Positions 1 to 8,435 of a stretch of 64,000 nucleotides of DNA are shown piece by piece (within the stretch, counting starts at the first letter, position 1; the number at the start of each line of letters is the position of its first letter). The stretch comes from an uncultured Polaribacter sp. (GTDB lineage: Bacteria > Bacteroidota > Bacteroidia > Flavobacteriales > Flavobacteriaceae): assembly GCF_947496195.1 (NCBI RefSeq), contig NZ_CANMBY010000003.1, positions 186,001 to 250,000 of the forward strand, written 5' to 3'. The notes below the pieces were generated by a model that ran no database searches, was not told the DNA's origin, and was given only the letters and a program-made list of their open reading frames with translations. Position numbers and translations under genes: made by a program.

Positions 1-822
1 TTAAAAAGCGCAGGATTTACTTCTAGCAAAGTACTACAAACAATTTATAATTTTATTGGTACTACATTAACCAAATTAATTTTAAAAGCAGATTTAGTAG
101 CAGTTACAATGGATAAGTATGTAACTACTTTAGAGGAAAAATATAAGTGTACAAATGTAAAAATGATTCCTCATGGTACTTTTGAAATCCCTAAAAAACC
201 TTCACATCAATTACCTGAAGGCCCACTTAAAGTTATGACTTTTGGTAAGTTTGGTACGTACAAAAAAGTAGAAGGAATGATAGAAGCAGTAGAAATCGTT
301 AGAAAAAAAACGAACTTACCTTTAGAAGTTGTTGTAGCTGGTACAGATAACCCAAATGTACCTGGATACTTAGAAGCTGTTCAAAAAAAATACAAGCATA
401 TAGAAAACTTAACATTTACTGGATATGTAGAAGAGTGTGATGTAGAAAGAATTTTTAATGAAAGTGGAGTAGTAGTTTTCCCTTATACATCTACAACAGG
501 TAGTTCAGGTGTTTTACATCAAGCAGGAAGTTATGGTAAAGCTGTAATTATGCCAAACTTAGGAGATCTTGCAACATTAATAGAAGATGAAGGTTATAGA
601 GGTGAATTTTTTGAACCAGAAAGTGTAGAAAGCTTAGCTACTGCTATTGAAAATGTGGTAACCAATGAAAAGTATAGAATTGAATTAGGTAATGCAAATT
701 ACAAAGCAGCTACAGCTTTTCCTATGGAAAGAATTACTCAAATTTATTTAGAAGAATTTAAAAATATTATTAATACAAAAAAATTAAATTCTAAATCAGT
801 TTCAAAACCTTCTATTGTTTAG
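1..822 (+). CDS. Family-4 glycosyltransferase, C-terminal part (5' end outside the window)
   Basis: The reading frame is open from base 1, so the start lies upstream and about 274 codons are visible. The visible part is the C-terminal Rossmann half of a GT-B fold glycosyltransferase (GT4/group 1): a strand-turn segment KVMTFGKFGTYKKVEGMIEA, a central GYVEECDVERIFNESGVVVFPY stretch shortened here as GYVEE...FPY, a donor-binding loop TGSSGVLHQAGSYGKAVI, and a late acidic FEPESVESLATAI helix. It would add a sugar from a nucleotide-sugar donor to a glycan at the inner membrane. Its last 11 bases overlap the end of the convergent GH5-like gene. Together with the genes to 8435 it suggests an exopolysaccharide or surface-glycan locus. 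The exact donor and acceptor cannot be told. Confidence 0.85.
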   Translation, partial: LKSAGFTSSKVLQTIYNFIGTTLTKLILKADLVAVTMDKYVTTLEEKYKCTNVKMIPHGTFEIPKKPSHQLPEGPLKVMTFGKFGTYKKVEGMIEAVEIVRKKTNLPLEVVVAGTDNPNVPGYLEAVQKKYKHIENLTFTGYVEECDVERIFNESGVVVFPYTSTTGSSGVLHQAGSYGKAVIMPNLGDLATLIEDEGYRGEFFEPESVESLATAIENVVTNEKYRIELGNANYKAATAFPMERITQIYLEEFKNIINTKKLNSKSVSKPSIV

Positions 823-2329
823 AAATGTATTTAAAAGATGGTTTTAAATTACCCTTGGTATCAATAAAACCAAATCTCTTTTGAGGATTTGTTCTCCAAG
901 GTAAACTACCTACAACCTCTTTAGGAACTTTGTCAAAATCATATAAAGTCCATGACATAAAAGAAATATTTTTTTCTGTCAGGACTTTTTGCATTTTCTT
1001 ATGATAGGCTTCTTGCTTTTCTTCAGAACTTGCAAATGGTCTCCAAAACCCTGAATATGAAGAAAGACCATATTCACCTAATACTAACTTTTTATTAGGA
1101 ATTTCTTTTTTTAATTGATTAAATTTTTCTTCAAATAAATCAACATCTTCATAGTAATGAAATGATATAAAATCGATTGCATCTTTTAATATTGAAGCAC
1201 TTTCTATATTAGACCAACCAATTGTAATTGGATGTTTTTTATCTATAGACTTAATAATTAAGCTCATATGTTCTAACCAAGCTATAACATTTTGCTTACC
1301 TCTAGAGTTAAAATCTAAATCTGGTTCGTTTTTAATGTCCCAAGCTAAAATGGCATTGTGGTCTTTTAAATTGGTAACAATAGCTTCTGCATGTCTATGA
1401 TTTAAGGTCCAATCTAACACATTATAGTTACCATAAAAATCAAAGAGAGTAACAACAGCTTTTAAATTATTTGTTTCAGCAATATCTAAAAGAGTTTTTA
1501 ATTTATTAATTTTCTCTTGATCTACATTGGCTTTTCCAAAATCTACATAGGGTATAAAAATTCTTATTGTATTAATATTAGCGTTATTTAATAATTTAAA
1601 GTCTTTATCTAATACATCTTTGTCAAAATTATCACCAAAAGTATCCCAAGGAGTTTTTTGTGGATAGTAATTAATGCCTCTTATTTCAAAAGTATCAATA
1701 CTTACATTAGTATAATTCTTAATTAAGTCTTCTTCATTTTCTTTTATTTTATGTCTTATTCTCCAAAAACCATCTTCCAAAAGAAGCATCATTTTGTAAC
1801 TGGCTTTCGATGTATAATCATACAAAAACTTATCATTTTCATAAATACTAGAGTACTCTATAACCTCTTTATCTTCTAAGACTATTAACTGGCCATCTTC
1901 GCTAAAAAATAATATATCTGGGTTATGATTTATAGTAGTAGAAGCTATAGAAATATTATTTTTTTTATTCTCGTCTATAAAATCGTAAATTTTTTTTCTT
2001 GCATTTTTAGTGTAATAATCTTCTATACCAGCTGTTGTATTTGTTTTATTAGATACATGATTTACATACCATGCATCTAAATAATCATTCTCTATATTTT
2101 TCAGGGTTTCATCATCTACAAATCTTCCTTCATTACCATTTTCTGCCCAAGCAATTTTAGGTAAATATTGGTCTATTTTTTTTACTTCAAGATGTAGCAT
2201 TTTACTTCTATCTGCACCAGTATTTAGGTAAGTGTATAAAGAACTTACAAGAAATAATAATATAGAAATAACAATGATGTAAAAAAACATAGCTATAACT
2301 CTAATAAAATACTTGTTATTTTTTACCAT
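812..2329 (-). CDS. Membrane-anchored GH5-like (cellulase-superfamily) glycoside hydrolase
   Basis: 505 residues. An N-terminal membrane helix (about residues 9-33) is followed by a 150-residue region with no recognised domain, then a TIM-barrel resembling glycoside hydrolase family 5/clan A. It begins near GINYYPQKTPWDTFG. The acid/base candidate is E335 in WDIKNEPD and the nucleophile candidate is E419 in LVLGEYGLSS, the usual pair on strands 4 and 7. The start overlaps the end of the upstream Ig-like gene by 7 bases, which implies translational coupling in a three-gene unit. The anchored hydrolase probably faces the periplasm and trims or releases the glycan made by the neighbouring transferases; that role is inferred. 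The substrate is unknown. Confidence 0.75.
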   Translation of the reverse strand: MVKNNKYFIRVIAMFFYIIVISILLFLVSSLYTYLNTGADRSKMLHLEVKKIDQYLPKIAWAENGNEGRFVDDETLKNIENDYLDAWYVNHVSNKTNTTAGIEDYYTKNARKKIYDFIDENKKNNISIASTTINHNPDILFFSEDGQLIVLEDKEVIEYSSIYENDKFLYDYTSKASYKMMLLLEDGFWRIRHKIKENEEDLIKNYTNVSIDTFEIRGINYYPQKTPWDTFGDNFDKDVLDKDFKLLNNANINTIRIFIPYVDFGKANVDQEKINKLKTLLDIAETNNLKAVVTLFDFYGNYNVLDWTLNHRHAEAIVTNLKDHNAILAWDIKNEPDLDFNSRGKQNVIAWLEHMSLIIKSIDKKHPITIGWSNIESASILKDAIDFISFHYYEDVDLFEEKFNQLKKEIPNKKLVLGEYGLSSYSGFWRPFASSEEKQEAYHKKMQKVLTEKNISFMSWTLYDFDKVPKEVVGSLPWRTNPQKRFGFIDTKGNLKPSFKYISKQ

Positions 2330-3531
2330 AGTTTTATTTTTTGTAATTCTTTTGTAATTCCTGCGCTTTTAATTCTAATATCATAGATACCATCAGGATA
2401 TATATTTTTATCTATTTTAAAAGACACAAAACCTTTTCTAGAAGTTTTTAGAGTTTTATAAATTTCTTTTCCTTCATTTAATAGAGTTAATGAAACTTCT
2501 AAACCATCAGGAATCATTTGATTTTGGAAGCTTTTAATAGGACCAACTGTTATGGTTCTGTTATGATCTAAAAGCTCATAATTGTAATCTAAAACAGCTT
2601 TGTTAAAAGTTAGATTTAGAGTTTTGTTACTCTCAGCAATTCCCTGAATATATGAACTTATTTGCCAATTATCTTCTTTATCTGGATGAATTATTTTAGC
2701 TGTTGCAACTCCATTTATTGTTGTACCAGAAGTTTTTAAAATTTTATTATTCTTATTTTGAACGATAAAATAAACATAAGTTCCATCACTTATAATATTT
2801 TGGTGTGCATCTCTAATTGTTGAAGTGTAAAATGATGTGATTTGATTGCCATCTGCATAATTATGATTTTGCGAATAAAAAATATCATAATTAATAGCAT
2901 TGTCAGGCATTATAGCTGCATCAATTTCTGTTGAATTAAGTTGATGAGACTCAGAAGAAATAATCATTCTTCCACTTTTTAATGGAGAAAAAATGTTCTT
3001 ATATACGATAATGTTATTTGTTTTTTCTTCAGAAATAGACTCATTCTCTAAAAATTGTGTTTTAATATTTACAGGAGTTTTTTCTTTTAAAGGATTGTCA
3101 AATTTATCTGTTGGTATTGTAACTAGCATTGTAAAATCTTTACCACCAGCAATAATGCTAGGAGGGCCTAAATAAGTTTCAATTGTTTTGGGTTTTTCTC
3201 TTGGAAGTACTTTTATAGAGCCAGAAAGTTGATTACTTTTTGAAATGATTTTCCAAAATAAGTTTCCTCTAACTTTTGATATATATTCTGGTATGATGAA
3301 ATTTATTGTATTTTCTTTTTGTGAAGCATTTAATATTCTAGTTCCATAACTATTTTTTACAATCAATTTAATTTGTTCTTCACTAGTATTTTTAAAACTT
3401 AATTGAATAGCAGAACCAGAAATAAACTCCTTTTTTTGAGTTAATAATTTTATATCATTAGTTTTTTGAGCAGTTAACATATTAACCACAAAACAAAATA
3501 CTAGTATGCTATTTAATCTTTTTAAAACCAT
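2323..3531 (-). CDS. Secreted protein with Ig-like/macroglobulin-like domains
   Basis: 402 residues with a clear signal peptide (residues 1-21, ending MLTAQ). The remainder is beta-rich and looks like several immunoglobulin-like modules: an early segment typical of secreted carbohydrate or proteinase-binding proteins, and later stretches such as DGTYVYFIVQNKNNKILKTS and GFVSFKIDKNIYPDGIYDIR, which resemble Ig-like or macroglobulin (MG2-type) repeats. No catalytic motif is visible. Its start codon shares one base with the stop of the upstream membrane protein (TAATG), and its end overlaps the GH5-like start, so the three are likely made together. A structural or scaffolding role in a surface-glycan assembly is inferred only. 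I cannot name a family with confidence. Confidence 0.6.
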   Translation of the reverse strand: MVLKRLNSILVFCFVVNMLTAQKTNDIKLLTQKKEFISGSAIQLSFKNTSEEQIKLIVKNSYGTRILNASQKENTINFIIPEYISKVRGNLFWKIISKSNQLSGSIKVLPREKPKTIETYLGPPSIIAGGKDFTMLVTIPTDKFDNPLKEKTPVNIKTQFLENESISEEKTNNIIVYKNIFSPLKSGRMIISSESHQLNSTEIDAAIMPDNAINYDIFYSQNHNYADGNQITSFYTSTIRDAHQNIISDGTYVYFIVQNKNNKILKTSGTTINGVATAKIIHPDKEDNWQISSYIQGIAESNKTLNLTFNKAVLDYNYELLDHNRTITVGPIKSFQNQMIPDGLEVSLTLLNEGKEIYKTLKTSRKGFVSFKIDKNIYPDGIYDIRIKSAGITKELQKIKLW

Positions 3532-6500
3532 TAATTAGGATTTCCAATATATGAGTTCATTTCAATTTTTAAGAATTTAAAATTATCCATATCAACTTTT
3601 TGAAAGTTGTAATAGTTATGATTTAAATTTCTTTCAGGTAACATTTTATCTGAAATGCTACTATTTGGTAATCCGTTTACAAAACAATTCTTCATATCAG
3701 AGCTTATAATTTTTATATTTTGATGCTTATTAATATTAAAGTTAAAGTTTCTTTTTCTCTGTTGTCTTATTCCATCCTTAACAAAAATATGATCTACCCA
3801 AACAATTTCTTTATCATCATTGTAATAAGAAACTAAAACTTGAGGGACTGTAATTTCTTGAATACCAGAATTAAATAAAGTACCAGTTACATTTTCATTT
3901 TGTATTTCTAAATCACTTAAAACAATATTTTTAAATAAGTCAGAATTAGATACATTTCCTGCAGCTTGTAGGTTAAATTTTGTAGGTTGCTCACTAAATT
4001 CTACAGGAGTAAATTCATCTGGATTGAAAGTTTTAGGAATAGAGTCTTTTGTTTTAGACCAAGCTATACCTTCAAAATTAATTTTAAAAGAACTAACTTC
4101 TTTTGGTAAAAGTTTATGTTTCATGTGGTATTTCGCATTATAACTAGCTAATTCTTTATTATTATCATTATACAAAGTTCCTTTTAAAACTACATCAGAA
4201 GGCACATTGTCTATATTTTGAATTTCTCCAATAATTGCGTAACTATTATTAACCTTTACTAATTTAGCACTTATAATTTCTAAAACAGGTTGTTTTAATA
4301 CATCTTCATGATAGGTTTGTTCTGTAGTAATTCTTCTTCTACCTTGATTAAAATAAGCTGTTTTGTTAATAGAATATAATTGATCTGGAGGTAAGTCTGT
4401 ATCTAATGTATTCTTTTGTATGTACCACTTTCTTTTACGTTTCACAACAGATATAAGTTCTGTGTTTTCAATCTTTTCTAGAGGAGTAATCCATTTGGTT
4501 TTTACCTCATAAATCACTTTTGCATTAGATTTTTTAATTGGTTTTAATTTAATAGCATCTAGTTTTGCATAAGAACTTAGTAAACCATCTGTTACAGAAA
4601 CTTCTAACATGTATTGAGAAAGTTTAATATTCTGCTCTGGGTCTATTAAGCTAAACCCTTTTTCAAATTCTTTAAAATCTATAGCATCGTAATAAGCTTT
4701 GATTACATTATTAGAAGATATTTGGTCATCATTTTTGATATAAAAAATATAACCTCCGTAAGAAAAAACAATCAGTAGTAAAAAAATCCACCAATGAGAA
4801 ATGGTTAACATTAATTTTGGAAAGTTGTTATAGGTTACTTTGTAATTAAAGTAATCTGGCTTTTTTACTATTTTAGATTTTAATCCATTAATAAAAATAG
4901 ATTGTACATTTAAAAGAAATGCGATAATTACCGTTAAAAACGGAATTATACCCCACATAATTTTTTGCCAAGTAGCAATATTATCTTTAGGTAAAATAGA
5001 GGAGAGTGGAGGTACATTTAGTTTTTCCCAAACCATTACTCCATTTTCTAATGGTTTTAATCTTTGCCATCCACAGAAATATAAAATAGGATCGTAAAAC
5101 TTGTCATTAGAAAAGATGTATTTTAAATTGTATTTTTCTGGTACAGTTAAAAACTGTTGTAGAGAACCTATACCAGCAACGCCTTTAAATTTTGAGTTTT
5201 CTAACCTTTCTATAGGTCTAGTGGTTAGTTCTGGTAGTCTTCTTGCAGAATGATAATTACCATCTACAGTTAGTGCTTTTGTTTGCGCAGACAACCAAGC
5301 CATTTGATCTCCAAAACCAAGCGTTAAAAATCTCCATTTAAAATGTTGATCTTGGTTTAAGAAATTAACAATAGGCAACATTTTTATTTTCTGTGGTTGT
5401 GAAGGTCTAAAATGACCTAGACTCATCGTAAAAATAGCCATAAATAAAAAGATAGCAACTAAAAAACCTCCTGCTAGTCTATGATATACAGCACCAAATT
5501 TACGCTGAATTAAACTTTTTATATCACCTTCTACAAAACGATATGCAAATTCACCAAATAAAGGTAATACCATTATTGAAGCCCATAAAGTAAACCTGTC
5601 TAAGGTTAAAATATTAAATGCGTTATCACCTAAAATCATTCTAGGGATTGGTGTTGTACCACCTGTTCCTAAAATAACTAACATTGTAAATGATAGACCA
5701 AAAAATAAATAGCGTTTAGAATAGTATCTATAAAAGAAATAAGGAAGTAGTATTAATAAAACTCCCCAAGGAATTAAAAAAAACACTAAACCAGAAGATG
5801 TAATTTCTAAAAAATTATCTCTAGAACCATGTGGAATAGGTACTTGTGTTATTGGGTTGTTTTTAGAATTAACCCAATAAGGTAATATGCAAAAGACAAT
5901 TAAAAATAAAGATGAAAAACCAAAAATGAGATTTCTTTTTAATTGTCTAAAAAATACTTTTAAAAATAAACCAAACTTAATTTTCTTGTAAGATTGTACT
6001 TCATCATAACAAATATCTAAAATGACCATTCCAATTAATGGAAATATAAAAAATAACATTCCAAATATTGGTGTCACATGGTGTGAAGTAACTGTAACAG
6101 ATATTAATGATAGAGAAGTGAAGAAGTATCTTATTTTACCAGTTTTTAGCCATTGATAAATTTCTGGTAACGCATGCATTAATACAGAAACTCCAATAAT
6201 ACTAGGTAATTGCCCAAAAATATGAAGTGTTTCTAGAAATGAAGATGAAAAAACAGCTAGTAGAGCTGCATAACCTGCTACTTTTCTATTAGAAGTCATT
6301 AAAAACGAAAATCTAAAAACACCAGTAATAAATAGAGTTATGCTAATTAAAGCAACTGTAAAAAGCCCAAATTTTAGACCACCTATTAAAGAAAGCGCAG
6401 CAATTGCTTGGTGCACTAAAGGAGGATAACTAGTTACTGTAAAACCTGTATACCATTTATAATTCCAAGGTTCAAACCAACTTGTAGAATAATGTTCTGC

Positions 6501-6620
6501 AAAAAATAGATGAATTAAAGCATCATAAGTACTTTCTAGGGTAAAAAAAATAGTTGTCCCATGAAATACTAAAGCTAATATTACAGCAGATATTAAATAT
6601 TTATTAGTGCTTTCTTTCAT
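3531..6620 (-). CDS. Large polytopic membrane protein, PTPS-related/GT-C-like, with C-terminal extracytoplasmic region
   Basis: 1029 residues. Residues 1 to about 410 carry a dozen or so hydrophobic helices with acidic first-loop residues (TYDALIHLFFAEHY) and a YKWYTGFTVTSYPPLVHQ loop. This is the layout of the 6-pyruvoyl-tetrahydropterin-synthase-related membrane family and of GT-C lipid-linked glycosyltransferases. Further helices lie near 565 and 625. From about 640 to the end it is soluble and beta-rich, probably outside the membrane. It is first in the minus-strand trio and 174 bases from the divergent REC-GT2 gene. A role in glycan polymerisation or transfer is inferred from topology and neighbours. 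The PTPS-related name says nothing about pterin chemistry. Confidence 0.65.
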   Translation of the reverse strand: MKESTNKYLISAVILALVFHGTTIFFTLESTYDALIHLFFAEHYSTSWFEPWNYKWYTGFTVTSYPPLVHQAIAALSLIGGLKFGLFTVALISITLFITGVFRFSFLMTSNRKVAGYAALLAVFSSSFLETLHIFGQLPSIIGVSVLMHALPEIYQWLKTGKIRYFFTSLSLISVTVTSHHVTPIFGMLFFIFPLIGMVILDICYDEVQSYKKIKFGLFLKVFFRQLKRNLIFGFSSLFLIVFCILPYWVNSKNNPITQVPIPHGSRDNFLEITSSGLVFFLIPWGVLLILLPYFFYRYYSKRYLFFGLSFTMLVILGTGGTTPIPRMILGDNAFNILTLDRFTLWASIMVLPLFGEFAYRFVEGDIKSLIQRKFGAVYHRLAGGFLVAIFLFMAIFTMSLGHFRPSQPQKIKMLPIVNFLNQDQHFKWRFLTLGFGDQMAWLSAQTKALTVDGNYHSARRLPELTTRPIERLENSKFKGVAGIGSLQQFLTVPEKYNLKYIFSNDKFYDPILYFCGWQRLKPLENGVMVWEKLNVPPLSSILPKDNIATWQKIMWGIIPFLTVIIAFLLNVQSIFINGLKSKIVKKPDYFNYKVTYNNFPKLMLTISHWWIFLLLIVFSYGGYIFYIKNDDQISSNNVIKAYYDAIDFKEFEKGFSLIDPEQNIKLSQYMLEVSVTDGLLSSYAKLDAIKLKPIKKSNAKVIYEVKTKWITPLEKIENTELISVVKRKRKWYIQKNTLDTDLPPDQLYSINKTAYFNQGRRRITTEQTYHEDVLKQPVLEIISAKLVKVNNSYAIIGEIQNIDNVPSDVVLKGTLYNDNNKELASYNAKYHMKHKLLPKEVSSFKINFEGIAWSKTKDSIPKTFNPDEFTPVEFSEQPTKFNLQAAGNVSNSDLFKNIVLSDLEIQNENVTGTLFNSGIQEITVPQVLVSYYNDDKEIVWVDHIFVKDGIRQQRKRNFNFNINKHQNIKIISSDMKNCFVNGLPNSSISDKMLPERNLNHNYYNFQKVDMDNFKFLKIEMNSYIGNPN

Positions 6621-6752
6621 TTATATTATCAATATGTAAATATAAAATTTTTAAAGCGTCATTATAATTTTATTTAACAACAGTAAACTGCATTTCGTCT
6701 AATTAAACATTTATTTTGGTCTTTCTTTAAAATTTTGAAAAGCATATTAGAA

Positions 6753-6760
6753 TAAATTTG
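6753..6760 (+). promoter_or_regulatory. Candidate -7 promoter box for the REC-GT2 gene
   Basis: TAAATTTG matches the Bacteroidota -7 consensus TAnnTTTG. A TTTG lies 15 bases upstream (6734-6737), closer than the roughly 20-base spacing usual for the -33 element, so only the -7 box is convincing. A start site near 6767 would give a leader of about 28 bases. Confidence 0.5.
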
Positions 6761-6794
6761 TGGTGTAATTAAGAACAATTTAAAATCTTACATC

Positions 6795-7997
6795 ATGAAA
6801 ATCTTAGCAATTGACGACCAAAAATTAGTTTTAATTCCACTAGAGAATAGATTAAAAGCTTTAGGTTACGAAGTTTTAACAGCTACAACTGCAGTTGCAG
6901 GTATTAGAGAGTTTGAATTAAGTAAACCAGATTTAGTTATTGTTGATATTAATATGCCAGGAACTTCTGGTATAGAAGTAGTAAAATATATTAGAAATAT
7001 AAGATTATCTGAAACACCTATTATGATATTATCTGGTAATACAGATGATGAAATTATTAATGAGGCTTTTGAGTTAGGGGTAGATGATTACATGAAAAAA
7101 CCATTAAGCTTAAGTGAAGTATGTTCAAGAACAAAAAGATTGATTGGTGTTCCTAATCAACAAAATGCTAATACTAAATTTAAAGATGTAGTAATACAAC
7201 AAAGATGTGTTGGAGTTGTAATACCTTGTTATAACGAAGAAACAAGATTATTAAGTAGTGAGTTTTTAAAATTTATAGACAAACATTCTGGTTACCATTT
7301 ATGTTTTGTAAATGATGGAAGTAAAGACAATACATTACAAGTTTTAAAAGACATACAAAAAGGTAGAGAAGATTTTATTACAGTATATGATTGTGAAAAA
7401 AACGGAGGTAAAGCAGAAGCTGTAAGACAAGGTATGTTGCATATGGCAAAAAAAGAAGATCTAGATTATATAGGTTTCTTAGATGCAGATTTATCTACTG
7501 ATTTAGCTGATTTTGATGATTTAGTTTCTACAATTGAAAACTCTGATTATAAGATTGTTAGTGGTTCAAGAATTAGTAGAATGGGGGCAGATATCACTAA
7601 AGAATCTGCAAGAAAAATAATTAGTATGTCTATAAATTATATCATCAGAAAAATACTTTCTATGGATTTTAAAGACACACAATGTGGTGCTAAAATTTTC
7701 CATAAAGATGTAATTGAAGTATCATTTAGAGATAAGTTTGTAACACAATGGATTTTTGATGTTGAGATATTTAAAAGAATTACAAATCATTTTGGATTGG
7801 AAAAAGCGAAACAAATGCTTTGTGAAAAGCCATTAAAAAGATGGATTCATGCTGATGGTTCTAAATTATCTATGAAAGATTCTTTTAAAATTATATTTCA
7901 ATTAGGTCAAATTGCTTGGACATATAGAAGCAAAAAAAAAATATCTAAGAAAATTGAGATAGAGGGTTCTTTAGAGAACAAAGTTATATTAAGTTAA
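6795..7997 (+). CDS. Response-regulator receiver domain fused to a GT2 glycosyltransferase
   Basis: 400 residues in two parts. Residues 1-120 are a CheY-like receiver with all the phosphorylation residues: acidic pair D7-D8, phospho-acceptor D51 in VIVDINMPG, switch S80 and K102 before P103. Residues about 138-365 are a GT2 domain of the dolichyl-phosphate glucosyltransferase/mannosyltransferase type: VVIPCYNEE, CFVNDGSKDNT, a DxD metal site in FLDADLST, and GSRISRMGA...TQCGAKIF. The fusion suggests that phosphorylation directly controls a glycosyltransferase rather than a promoter. No histidine kinase is adjacent, so its partner is elsewhere. It is divergent from the membrane-protein trio and followed 9 bases later by a small GT-like gene. 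Domain calls are strong; the regulatory mechanism is inferred. Confidence 0.9.
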   Translation: MKILAIDDQKLVLIPLENRLKALGYEVLTATTAVAGIREFELSKPDLVIVDINMPGTSGIEVVKYIRNIRLSETPIMILSGNTDDEIINEAFELGVDDYMKKPLSLSEVCSRTKRLIGVPNQQNANTKFKDVVIQQRCVGVVIPCYNEETRLLSSEFLKFIDKHSGYHLCFVNDGSKDNTLQVLKDIQKGREDFITVYDCEKNGGKAEAVRQGMLHMAKKEDLDYIGFLDADLSTDLADFDDLVSTIENSDYKIVSGSRISRMGADITKESARKIISMSINYIIRKILSMDFKDTQCGAKIFHKDVIEVSFRDKFVTQWIFDVEIFKRITNHFGLEKAKQMLCEKPLKRWIHADGSKLSMKDSFKIIFQLGQIAWTYRSKKKISKKIEIEGSLENKVILS

Positions 7998-8006
7998 AAA
8001 TTATAT

Positions 8007-8435
8007 ATGTATTTGGGGGTTATTATAGTTTTTTCAGAAGTTACAACAGATTTAGATTTACTAAAAATTAAAAATTTTATTAAAAAAACTAATTGTAAAG
8101 TTTGTCTTGTTAATAATGGGACTAATAAAGAAGTTCAATTAGAAATTAATGAGTTAGAACATTTATACAACAATGTTCTAACTTTAAATATTAAAAAAAG
8201 TAAGAATATAAACACAGTAGTTAAACTGGGTACTAGATTATTAAACAGTATTTTCGACTTTAGTCTTATTGTTTTTTTAGATTCTACTGATGCAAATAAG
8301 CTAGATCAGTTATTCGAAAAATTGACAAACATAAAAACTGATAAAGAAAAATATACCCCTATTTCTACTAGAAGTAAAAGAGAAATATTTAGTCAAGTAT
8401 TTTCGATTAAAGAATTATATAGTAAAATAATTTAG
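8007..8435 (+). CDS. Small degenerate GT-A/GT2-like protein
   Basis: 142 residues, no signal peptide. Read beside the GT2 domain of the gene just upstream it follows the same order of elements: VIIVFSE against VVIPCYNEE, VCLVNNGTNK against CFVNDGSKDN, and LIVFLDSTDANKLDQLFEKL against YIGFLDADLSTDLADFDDLV. The nucleotide-sugar residues are eroded: NDGS became NNGT and DAD became DST. The C-terminal acceptor half is missing. I infer a shortened, probably inactive GT-A fold that could bind or regulate its neighbour. It starts 9 bases after the REC-GT2 stop, so the two are probably co-transcribed. It ends one base before the convergent mnmE stop. By-eye similarity only; could also be an unrelated Rossmann-like protein. 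Confidence 0.5.
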   Translation: MYLGVIIVFSEVTTDLDLLKIKNFIKKTNCKVCLVNNGTNKEVQLEINELEHLYNNVLTLNIKKSKNINTVVKLGTRLLNSIFDFSLIVFLDSTDANKLDQLFEKLTNIKTDKEKYTPISTRSKREIFSQVFSIKELYSKII

